NCBI GenBank assembly: GCA_027491075.1
Contig: JAIXWX010000025.1
Coordinates: 345,913 to 409,912, forward strand
Length of the DNA: 64,000 bases
Source of the DNA: Flavobacteriales bacterium
GTDB lineage: Bacteria; Bacteroidota; Bacteroidia; Flavobacteriales_D; Sanyastnellaceae
Direction: 5' to 3'
Below, piece by piece: positions 37,986-45,161 of the stretch. The notes beneath the pieces are model-generated. The model did not search any database. It saw nothing but the letters and a program-made list of their open reading frames with translations, and was not told the origin of the DNA. The position numbers and the translations under genes were made by a program. Each line of letters begins with the position of its first letter. Position 1 is the first letter of the stretch.

Positions 37986-38555
37986 GTGAAAAATTACTTT
38001 AACATACTCGAGTTGGAAGCAACGGCATCGGATGAGGACGTGCGCAGGGCTTACCGTCGATTGGTAAAACTGTATCACCCAGACACAGGATCCGAATGGA
38101 GTGATCCAAAAAAGTTTCATGAAATAACAGAGGCCTACAACTACCTAGTAGATCCCGCGAGGAGAAGGAGGCACGCCGCATTTATTAATGGTGTCGCCAA
38201 ACCCACGCTGGATCCAGAAGCAAGACAAAGGCAATATGAGGCTTGGGCAAAACGTCAGGAAATGTTTGCGTATGCGCGAATGAGAAGACAGCAAAAAGAA
38301 GCCGAAGAAGAAGCTTTCAAACAAACTAGACTTTACAAACTTTTCAAAGGAATAAACCAAGCCTACAACTATTTGTTTCTCTTGTTTTGTGTAGCGGTTA
38401 TCTGCATTCCCATCTACCGATACATCAGTCAACAAGAATTACCTGAGTCAGACCAGCAGCCATTTATTTTCTTTGTATTCCCTATCCTGTTGGGAATTAC
38501 ATTCGCAGTAGCAGGGTATTATTATTTATTTATATATAAAACCGATGAGAAATAA
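37986..38555 (+). CDS. Membrane-anchored J-domain (DnaJ-like) protein
   Basis: About 189 residues from GTG 37986 (a TTG at 37950 is possible but overlaps the -7 element). The J domain occupies the first 70 residues: YFNILELEATASDEDVRRAY, then the HPD motif in LYHPDTGSEW. A charged helical linker follows, then two transmembrane helices (about residues 130-150 and 158-180 of this frame). It lacks the Gly/Phe and zinc-finger regions of DnaJ, so it is a type III J protein that would recruit DnaK to the inner membrane. It overlaps the S46 peptidase start by 11 bp, indicating co-transcription. Confidence 0.85.
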   Translation: MKNYFNILELEATASDEDVRRAYRRLVKLYHPDTGSEWSDPKKFHEITEAYNYLVDPARRRRHAAFINGVAKPTLDPEARQRQYEAWAKRQEMFAYARMRRQQKEAEEEAFKQTRLYKLFKGINQAYNYLFLLFCVAVICIPIYRYISQQELPESDQQPFIFFVFPILLGITFAVAGYYYLFIYKTDEK

Positions 38556-40686
38556 GCGTTTTTTATTCGCAGTTGTTTTAGTGATGTGCGCCAGTGTGCG
38601 ATCCATTGCTCACGAGGGAATGTGGATTCCTTCTGTTCTTGGAAGTATTCATGATGAGATGAAATCGTACGGACTGAAGCTTTCTAAAGAAGAATTATAC
38701 TCTGTCAATGGCTCGAGTTTAAAGGACGCTATTGTTCTATTTGGTGGAGGTTGCACTGGAGAGATGGTTTCTCCTGATGGACTTCTTTTTACGAATCATC
38801 ACTGTGGTTTTGACTACATACAGTATCATTCTTCGCTACAAAATGATTATTTAAGAAATGGTTTTTGGGCGAAGAGTAGAAGTGAAGAATTACGCTGTGA
38901 AGGCTTGACGGTGACTTTTGTAGTGCGCATGGAGGAAGTAACTAGTGCTATGATGGAAGGCATAGCCTCGGTTTTATCTTGGCAAGAAATGGAAAAGATA
39001 AAATCAGCAAACAAGAAGAAGGTTGAAGAGGTAGCCAATGCGAATAACCCTGGACTAAAGTGTGTAGTTAGGCCATTTAATTATGGCAATCAATTTTTCA
39101 TGATTGTGACAAAAACCTATACGGATGTGCGTTTGGTGGGAGCACCTCCCAGTGAAATAGGCAAGTTTGGAGGAGATACCGATAACTGGGTTTGGCCCAG
39201 ACATACTGGCGACTTTTCTGTGTTTCGGGTGTATGCCAATGCGAAGAATGAGCCTGCGGAATACAGCACCAACAACGTTCCTTATCATCCGGCCCACTTT
39301 TTTCCAATTTCTTTGAAAGGTGTTAAGCAGAATGATTATAGCATGGTTTATGGTTTTCCTGGTCGCACAGAACACCTACTCACGAGCTATGCAGTTGACT
39401 ATACGTTGAACAAAAGCAATAAAATGCGCATAAAGATGCGAGAAACCTCTTTGTCCGTGATTGATGCAGCGATGAAGAGCAGTGATAAAAAGCGAATTCA
39501 ATACGCGGCCAAACAGAGCGATATAAGCAATGCTTATAAAAAGTGGATTGGTCAAGAACTAGGATTGATCAGGTACGATGCCATTGAAGTAAAAAGGGAT
39601 GAAGAAAAGAAATTTTTGGAACAAGTAAAGGGAGATACTGCTTTAATGAATCTATTGCCTAGGATAGAAAAACTCTATGCACAAAATGAAATGTCTAATC
39701 TCTCTAGGGATGGTTTTGTGGAGTATTTTTTCTTCGGTCCAGAAGTGTTCGCAGTGGCAAATGATTTGTCATCGTTTGTAAAGAATTATGCAGAACTGGA
39801 AAAGGCAAACAAGGTTGAATCTACAAGGGAAGGTCTTGTTAACTCTATAAGACTCTTTTATAAAAACTTGGATTGGGAAACAGAGAAAGAACTGTTTCGA
39901 AGAATGACACCGATGCATTTTAACTATGTAGGAAATAGTATTGGTACAACCTTTAAAAGTTATACTGCCAAAGGAATGGACGATGCGGTCAAGAGGATTT
40001 ATGGTAAGACCATTTTTAGAGATAGCACCGCCGTCATCAATTGGATCAAAAAGGCATCGCCATCTTCCCTTAAGAAATGGAAAAAAGATCCTGTAGTGGC
40101 AATTGCTGAAGAAGCTTATACACATTACAGCGAGAAAGTGTTGCCCTCATCACGCTTGTTTGCTGCATCGTTGGAATCCATGATGAATGTTTATGTGCGT
40201 GAGAAGCAAAACAAAATTCCAGCCGTCAATGATTGGAGTGACGCCAACAGCACCCTTCGTGTTTCGTTTGGAAAAGTCGAAGGAAGCGCTCCTCACGATG
40301 GGATGATGTATAATTGGTATAGCACAGCAGACGGTATATTGGATAAATTCAAGACGGGGCAGTATGACTTCAAAATTGAGCAACGCCTAGAGAACTTATT
40401 GTCAAAAAGACAATATGGGTCTTATGCAAGAGGCGGGGAGTTGGTCGTTTGTTATACCGCAAGCAATCACACTACTGGGGGAAACAGCGGAAGTCCAGCG
40501 CTCAATGCCGAAGGACACCTCGTTGGAATCAACTTTGACAGGAGTTGGGAAAGTACAATGAGCGATATTTTCTATAGCCCTGAAATTTGCCGCAACATCA
40601 TGGTTGATGCTGGATATGTACTTTGGGTAATAGATGTCTACGCCAATGCAGGCTATCTTTTGGATGAGATGAAAATTATTCGATAA
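38545..40686 (+). CDS. S46 family dipeptidyl peptidase, DPP11-like
   Basis: A 713-residue exported serine exopeptidase (signal peptide about 1-22). It has GEMVSPDGLLFTNHHCGF with the catalytic His (H85/H86), GKFGGDTDNWVWPRHTGDFS with the Asp region, and the nucleophile S648 in TGGNSGSPAL. The residue 18 after the Ser is Arg666. In Porphyromonas the Arg at this place (R673, S655, as I recall) gives DPP11 its Asp/Glu preference, while DPP7 has Gly. So this is predicted to release dipeptides after Asp or Glu in the periplasm. It feeds amino-acid catabolism from proteins. A bidirectional terminator follows. Confidence 0.9.
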   Translation: MRNKRFLFAVVLVMCASVRSIAHEGMWIPSVLGSIHDEMKSYGLKLSKEELYSVNGSSLKDAIVLFGGGCTGEMVSPDGLLFTNHHCGFDYIQYHSSLQNDYLRNGFWAKSRSEELRCEGLTVTFVVRMEEVTSAMMEGIASVLSWQEMEKIKSANKKKVEEVANANNPGLKCVVRPFNYGNQFFMIVTKTYTDVRLVGAPPSEIGKFGGDTDNWVWPRHTGDFSVFRVYANAKNEPAEYSTNNVPYHPAHFFPISLKGVKQNDYSMVYGFPGRTEHLLTSYAVDYTLNKSNKMRIKMRETSLSVIDAAMKSSDKKRIQYAAKQSDISNAYKKWIGQELGLIRYDAIEVKRDEEKKFLEQVKGDTALMNLLPRIEKLYAQNEMSNLSRDGFVEYFFFGPEVFAVANDLSSFVKNYAELEKANKVESTREGLVNSIRLFYKNLDWETEKELFRRMTPMHFNYVGNSIGTTFKSYTAKGMDDAVKRIYGKTIFRDSTAVINWIKKASPSSLKKWKKDPVVAIAEEAYTHYSEKVLPSSRLFAASLESMMNVYVREKQNKIPAVNDWSDANSTLRVSFGKVEGSAPHDGMMYNWYSTADGILDKFKTGQYDFKIEQRLENLLSKRQYGSYARGGELVVCYTASNHTTGGNSGSPALNAEGHLVGINFDRSWESTMSDIFYSPEICRNIMVDAGYVLWVIDVYANAGYLLDEMKIIR

Positions 40687-40690
40687 AGAA

Positions 40691-40724
40691 AAAAACTCCG
40701 AAATCAATTTCGGAGTTTTTTTTT
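40691..40724. terminator. Bidirectional intrinsic terminator
   Basis: Perfect 13-bp stem AAAAACTCCGAAA (40691-40703) / TTTCGGAGTTTTT (40708-40720) with a 4-nt loop. T-runs are present on both strands, so it can serve the S46 gene (+) and the 44-residue gene (-), whose stop codon lies in the T-tract. Confidence 0.85.
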
Positions 40725-40857
40725 ATTTTGCCCAGAAGTAAATGACTACTACAGTCACTACAAAACAGAAAATGGCGAAGGTTACAGGACCTCCAATCTC
40801 ATTTTGTTCTGCCTCTTGATGTCCGTGATGATGTTCGTCGTGATTTCCGTGTGCCAT
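40723..40857 (-). CDS. 44-aa His-rich single-span membrane protein
   Basis: A tiny protein whose first half is hydrophilic and His-rich (MAHGNHDEHHHGHQEAE, seven His in the first 15 residues), followed by one transmembrane helix (about 25-41) ending YFWAK. The ATG at 40857 is chosen because an exact TAnnTTTG lies 21 nt upstream on the minus strand; longer in-frame starts would read through it. The His cluster could bind metal. It might be an accessory subunit of a respiratory complex, but no such genes are adjacent and I cannot assign it. Own promoter and shared terminator support expression. Confidence 0.72.
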   Translation of the reverse strand: MAHGNHDEHHHGHQEAEQNEIGGPVTFAIFCFVVTVVVIYFWAK

Positions 40858-40878
40858 AATGAGATATATTTTTCGGTT

Positions 40879-40886
40879 CAAAAGTA
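40879..40886 (-). promoter_or_regulatory. -7 element (TACTTTTG, minus strand) of the 44-aa protein
   Basis: Exact TAnnTTTG, 21 nt upstream of ATG 40857. Confidence 0.5.
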
Positions 40887-40939
40887 AACATCGAAAATGA
40901 AAATTACACCATCGCAGAAAAATATTGGGTATCATAGTG

Positions 40940-41088
40940 ATTTTTGAGGAGTTAGGGGAAAGATTTTGTTATGGAATTATTATCTTCGCGAGGTCTTTCG
41001 ATAATTCGAAAGGTGATTAGCTCGTTTAATCAATTAGTTTTAAGTGTTTCAGAAATCCCGAGATTAACATTTCGGGATTTTTGTTTTA
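40940..41088 (+). ncRNA. Possible small RNA ending in an orphan terminator
   Basis: The interval between the 44-residue gene and the CotH gene contains a clear plus-strand terminator (41053-41088) with no convincing coding sequence upstream. Short inverted repeats occur before it (TTATC...GATAA near 40979-41003 and GATTA...TAATC near 41015-41031). No consensus -7 element is visible upstream, so the 5' end is a guess and the call is tentative. Confidence 0.2.
41053..41088 (+). terminator. Orphan intrinsic terminator
   Basis: Arms AAATCCCGA (41053-41061) and TCGGGATTT (41072-41080), then TTGTTTT. It does not follow any recognised plus-strand gene. Its T-tract carries the TTG of the next promoter. 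Confidence 0.6.
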
Positions 41089-41109
41089 GGGTTATTCCCC
41101 TTATTTTTG
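41081..41109 (+). promoter_or_regulatory. Promoter of the CotH-kinase surface protein
   Basis: TTG at 41081-41083, 18-nt spacer, TATTTTTG at 41102-41109: a full -33/-7 match. The leader to ATG 41201 would be about 85 nt. Confidence 0.6.
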
Positions 41110-41200
41110 TAGCAAACCTGCCTGTTAATTCAACCTCAATTGTTGTGCAACCAATCAACCATTGATGTTGTCTTAACAATTGGTAATATAACCTCAAGAA

Positions 41201-44200
41201 ATGAAGCCAGTTCTTAAAACTCTCGCACTCAATGTGATCGCTGTTTTACTATTGAACACCTCTATGCATTCGCAAGTGGTGTTGAATGAATTTTGTGCCG
41301 CGAATTATTCAGATTGGGGGCTTGGAGGAGGCTGGGAACCCGAATATGAAGATTGGGTTGAATTTTATAACCCTACTGCAGCTGCGGTAAATATCTCAGG
41401 ATGGTACCTCAGCGACAACGCAGCCAATCCTACAAAATGGGAGATTCCTGCCGGGACAACCGTTCCAGCTTTTGGATACCGCACCGTTCTTTTATCAGGT
41501 ACGGGTGATTATGATCCTGGATTTCTAGGTCAGTTAAATACCTCTTTTAAAGTTACACAAACTGCAGGAGAGGAAATTGTATTTGCGAATCCGGCTGGGG
41601 CAATTTTGGAGCAATATGATTTTGATATCATAACACCCAATCAAGCGAATCATAGCTGGGCAAGAAGCGCAGACGGTGGCGCAGATTGGAGAATTTGTAC
41701 CAATCCAACTCCTGATGCTGCAAATGCAAGCGCAACCGGCACTGCCTATGCCTCAACACCTACAATGAGTCAGCAAGCAGGATATTATGCGGGGACTGTT
41801 TCAGTTAGTTTAAGCACCACGGAACCGGGTGGTGTAATACGCTACACCTTGGATGGTTCTACACCGGGCACAGGTTCTACGGCGTATACGAGCCCAATTA
41901 ACATTACTTCAACCACTGTATTACGGGCAGTGACTATATCACCAACTGCAGGAATTCTTCCTAGCTTCATTGAAACGAATACCTATTTCATTGGAACAGA
42001 TCAACACAGCATCATTGTTGTTTCAGCAAGCGGCGACGATGTGGGAGATGGATCATGGTTCGGTGATGAGATGATGCACATCGAGTTTTTCACTGCCAAT
42101 GGTACTTTTCTAGTGGAAGCAAGCGGGGATAGCAACGAGCACGGAAACGATAGCAATGCTTATGGCCAAAGAGGTTTTGACTACGTTACACGAGATGCCT
42201 TGGGCTATGACAATGAGGTGGAACATCCTATTATTAACTCAAGAGACCGTGATGGTTATGAGCGCGTTATCTTCAAAGCTGCTGCCAATGACAACTATCC
42301 TTTCTCAGGAGGTGCCCACGTGAGAGATGCTTACGTGCATGAACTTTCAATTCTTGGAGACCTTCACTTAGATGAGAGAAGCACGGAAAGCTGCATTGTA
42401 TATCTCAATGGAGAATACTGGGGAGTTTACGAGGCAAGAGAAAAGGTAGACGATATCGATTTTACAGATCATTACTACGATCAACCCGAAGGATTTGTTG
42501 ATTTTTTAAAGACGTGGGGAGGAACTTGGGAAGAATATGGAAGCGGGGCCGATTGGTATGATTTAGTTGATTTTATCACTACCAACGACATGACCGATCA
42601 AGCAAACTATGATTATGTATTGACGCAATACAATCACATGAGCTTGATCGATTACTTTATTCTAAATACCTATGTGGTGACCACCGACTGGCTCAATTGG
42701 AATACCGCATGGTGGAGAGGAAGGCACCCCGAGGGTGATGCCAAGAGATGGAGATATACTCTTTGGGATAATGATGCGTCATTTGGACATTACGTCAATT
42801 ATACAGGAGTACCAAGTACACAGCCAGATGCAGATCCTTGCCAAACCGATGGTATGGGAGACGTGGGTGGCCAAGGTCACATTCCTGTGCTCAACGCGCT
42901 TTTTGATAACGAGGAGTTTTTTGCTGATTATATACAGCGCTACGCAAGTTTGAGTAATTCGATTTTCTCCTGCACGGAAATGATTGCCGTGTTGGATTCC
43001 ATGATCAACGTTATTGATCCTGAAATGCAGCGTCAATGCGATCGTTGGGGCGGGAGCTATGGCGGATGGCAAACCAGTGTTCAGCAATTACGTGACTTCA
43101 TTTTAGCGCGTTGTAACAGTGAGGTAATTGGAGGACTTGAGGATTGTTATGACGTAACTGCATTAACGCTCACCGTCGAAATCGAAGGAGTTGGAGTGAT
43201 TGAAATTGAAGAGGTTCCAATTAATAGCGTTGATGCTCCTTTTACAGGAACCTTCTTCGCCGATCTTCCCATTAGTTTAGATGCTCCAGGTGTAGGATGT
43301 GGAACGTTTCAAGGTTGGGAAATAGTAAGTGGAACAGGTTCGTTTACCGATCCTTCCAATCCAGAAACAGACTTAGTGATGACTACGGACATGACCATTC
43401 GTGCTGTCTTCAGCGCGGCAACTGGAGTTTCTCAAACAACATTTGAAGTGGTTCCAGCAGGAGCAGGTATTATTAGCGTGAATGGAGCCAATGTTACCAC
43501 CTATCCAACGACCGTTTCTTTTGATTTAGAAACAACGCAGAATTTGTCTATCACAGCCAATGAGTGGTATGAGTTCGACGAATGGAGTTCTGAAGAGTTC
43601 GATATAGAACCGAATACCTCGGATACGGAAGTTTCATTCTTGGCTTGTCCTACAGGAATCATTACAGCCACGTTCATCGAGTTGCCTCATGCAGAACTTA
43701 CAGTGAGCGTATTTCCGGCTGGTGCTGGAACAGTATCAATGGATGGAACCAATCTTACCCCGCTTCCGTGGACAGACGTTATTGCTGCAAATGTGAATTA
43801 TAGCTTTCAGGCGTTTGAGATTCCAGGTGTAACAGTTTTCTCTCATTGGGAAATTGCGAATAATGTTATCACTCCAGATGATTTAGCAGCGACCATTTCT
43901 TTGAACTTACAGAACGACGATGAATTGGTGGCAGTATTTATCGTATTGGAAACGGCTCAACTCTCCGTTTCTGTTGATCCTCCTGGGGCTGGTACTATTG
44001 AAATGTTAGGGGAACCTATTGCAGTGCCATTCAATGAAGAGGTGCTCGCCAATATCGAGTATTATTTCACGACGGCGCCCTCGGACGAATGGAGCATTTT
44101 CTCCCACTGGACCATAGGAAATCATGTCTTGTCACCATCAGCGGATCAAGATTCAATCGGCTTTGTGCTCACAGAAGATGATGAGCTGGTGGCTCACTAC

Positions 44201-44767
44201 AATGTCATACCTCATGCTCCAATTACATTCATCGTTGATCCTCCTAATGCAGGTATAGTGAATGTAAACTACGATTTTGAAACGGATAGCGAAATAACAC
44301 GAGTGCTAAGAACAGATGTTTCGCACATGGTGTTTGCCGAAGCGGATGAGGATAAGTTTTATCGCTTCTCGCATTGGGAGATGAACAACGGAGATATGAT
44401 AATGGATCGAATTTCTCCCGTCAATACAATGAATTTCTACGGACAAGACACGGTGGTTGCCCATTTTGTGAAGGAAGAGCTTACCTTTTATTTCCCGAAT
44501 TCATTTACACCAAATAATGATGGTGTAAACGATATCTTCCTGCCTGTTATTTATGCGGCTGACCCAGAGCACTACGAGTTTCAGATTTTCAACCGCTGGG
44601 GTCAGAAAGTATTTGAAACGACAGATCCCAAGGTTGGATGGGAGGGTGACTTCAATGGAGGTACGCACTACGCTCAAGATGATATTTACATCTATAGATT
44701 AAAAATAAAGTGGTTCCACGCAGAGGAATATGAGGAAAGGGACGGTACTGTTTACATATTTAGATAA
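41201..44767 (+). CDS. CotH-kinase-like surface protein with lamin-tail, chitobiase-like and InlB-type repeats and type B T9SS domain
   Basis: An 1188-residue secreted protein. Order: signal peptide (about 1-25), lamin tail domain (about 27-150; VVLNEFCAANYSDWG, DWVEFYNP), chitobiase/hexosaminidase C-terminal-like domain (about 185-265; GGVIRYTLDGSTPG), CotH-like kinase region (about 300-630; RVIFKAAANDNYPF, YLNGEYWGVYEAREKVD, LWDNDASFG). Then come divergent InlB-type repeats (about 655-1090; VDPPGAGTIEM, VFPAGAGTVSM) and the CTD (about 1095-1188; FPNSFTPNNDGVNDIFLP, FQIFNRWGQKVFET). CotH homologues are atypical protein kinases in spore formers; here a surface role in adhesion or cell-wall contact is more likely. 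A terminator follows. Confidence 0.9.
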   Translation: MKPVLKTLALNVIAVLLLNTSMHSQVVLNEFCAANYSDWGLGGGWEPEYEDWVEFYNPTAAAVNISGWYLSDNAANPTKWEIPAGTTVPAFGYRTVLLSGTGDYDPGFLGQLNTSFKVTQTAGEEIVFANPAGAILEQYDFDIITPNQANHSWARSADGGADWRICTNPTPDAANASATGTAYASTPTMSQQAGYYAGTVSVSLSTTEPGGVIRYTLDGSTPGTGSTAYTSPINITSTTVLRAVTISPTAGILPSFIETNTYFIGTDQHSIIVVSASGDDVGDGSWFGDEMMHIEFFTANGTFLVEASGDSNEHGNDSNAYGQRGFDYVTRDALGYDNEVEHPIINSRDRDGYERVIFKAAANDNYPFSGGAHVRDAYVHELSILGDLHLDERSTESCIVYLNGEYWGVYEAREKVDDIDFTDHYYDQPEGFVDFLKTWGGTWEEYGSGADWYDLVDFITTNDMTDQANYDYVLTQYNHMSLIDYFILNTYVVTTDWLNWNTAWWRGRHPEGDAKRWRYTLWDNDASFGHYVNYTGVPSTQPDADPCQTDGMGDVGGQGHIPVLNALFDNEEFFADYIQRYASLSNSIFSCTEMIAVLDSMINVIDPEMQRQCDRWGGSYGGWQTSVQQLRDFILARCNSEVIGGLEDCYDVTALTLTVEIEGVGVIEIEEVPINSVDAPFTGTFFADLPISLDAPGVGCGTFQGWEIVSGTGSFTDPSNPETDLVMTTDMTIRAVFSAATGVSQTTFEVVPAGAGIISVNGANVTTYPTTVSFDLETTQNLSITANEWYEFDEWSSEEFDIEPNTSDTEVSFLACPTGIITATFIELPHAELTVSVFPAGAGTVSMDGTNLTPLPWTDVIAANVNYSFQAFEIPGVTVFSHWEIANNVITPDDLAATISLNLQNDDELVAVFIVLETAQLSVSVDPPGAGTIEMLGEPIAVPFNEEVLANIEYYFTTAPSDEWSIFSHWTIGNHVLSPSADQDSIGFVLTEDDELVAHYNVIPHAPITFIVDPPNAGIVNVNYDFETDSEITRVLRTDVSHMVFAEADEDKFYRFSHWEMNNGDMIMDRISPVNTMNFYGQDTVVAHFVKEELTFYFPNSFTPNNDGVNDIFLPVIYAADPEHYEFQIFNRWGQKVFETTDPKVGWEGDFNGGTHYAQDDIYIYRLKIKWFHAEEYEERDGTVYIFR

Positions 44768-44787
44768 ATCCTAATGGTCTATAAAAG

Positions 44788-44821
44788 AGCCTTCTCACCA
44801 AAAAGAGAAGGCTTTTTTTTT
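44788..44821 (+). terminator. Intrinsic terminator of the CotH-kinase gene
   Basis: Perfect 9-bp stem AGCCTTCTC / GAGAAGGCT with an 8-nt loop and a run of eight or more T, 20 nt after the stop codon. Confidence 0.85.
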
Positions 44822-44928
44822 AAATAGTGAAACCATTTATAGACAGCTGGCGTTAAACATCCCATAACAATTATTCTTCTAAAGTCTTGATAGGAGCTTT
44901 TTTGTACCTAATCTAACTTTAAATGTGT

Positions 44929-45075
44929 ATGCTGGAGTATTATAAATCTGTTTTAGGAAATGTGACCTTTGATGCTATCCTATTTAGAAAGGAACTCCGC
45001 AAAGCGATGCGCCAACTGGCAGGCGACGACCGAATGAAATTAAAAGATTGGTTGAAGCAAAGCGGTATCGTATGA
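44929..45075 (+). CDS. Small charged helical protein, 48 aa
   Basis: An ATG-initiated ORF reading MLEYYKSVLGNVTFDAILF..., then a basic helix (RKELRKAMRQLAGDDRMK) and LKDWLKQSGIV. It is predicted to be wholly helical and amphipathic. I recall short Bacteroidota hypothetical proteins with the same YYK..L..V.FD..LF.KEL.KA pattern, but could not verify this. It is bracketed by the terminator at 44788-44821 and another at 45082-45109, and a near-consensus -7 (TAACTTTA, 44914-44921) lies just upstream. Isolated transcription of a 48-codon ORF supports a real small gene. Confidence 0.65.
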   Translation: MLEYYKSVLGNVTFDAILFRKELRKAMRQLAGDDRMKLKDWLKQSGIV

Positions 45076-45081
45076 AATTTT

Positions 45082-45109
45082 ATCCCGACCTCGGTCGGGA
45101 TTTTTTTTT
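45082..45109 (+). terminator. Intrinsic terminator of the 48-aa gene
   Basis: ATCCCGACC / GGTCGGGAT stem with a very short loop, followed by nine T, 6 nt after the stop codon. Confidence 0.88.
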
Positions 45110-45161
45110 GGTTCAATACCAAATTTAAAATTTCATCGTTAGGTTTACCGCACCAAAACCT

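Noticed and set aside
41010..41035. GATTAGCTC-like sequence resembling a tRNA D-arm
   Set aside because: No acceptor stem, anticodon arm or T-arm follows in the right positions; no tRNA can be folded.
40971..41165. A 64-codon plus-strand open frame
   Set aside because: It runs straight through the intrinsic terminator at 41053-41088 and into the CotH promoter, so it is unlikely to be translated.
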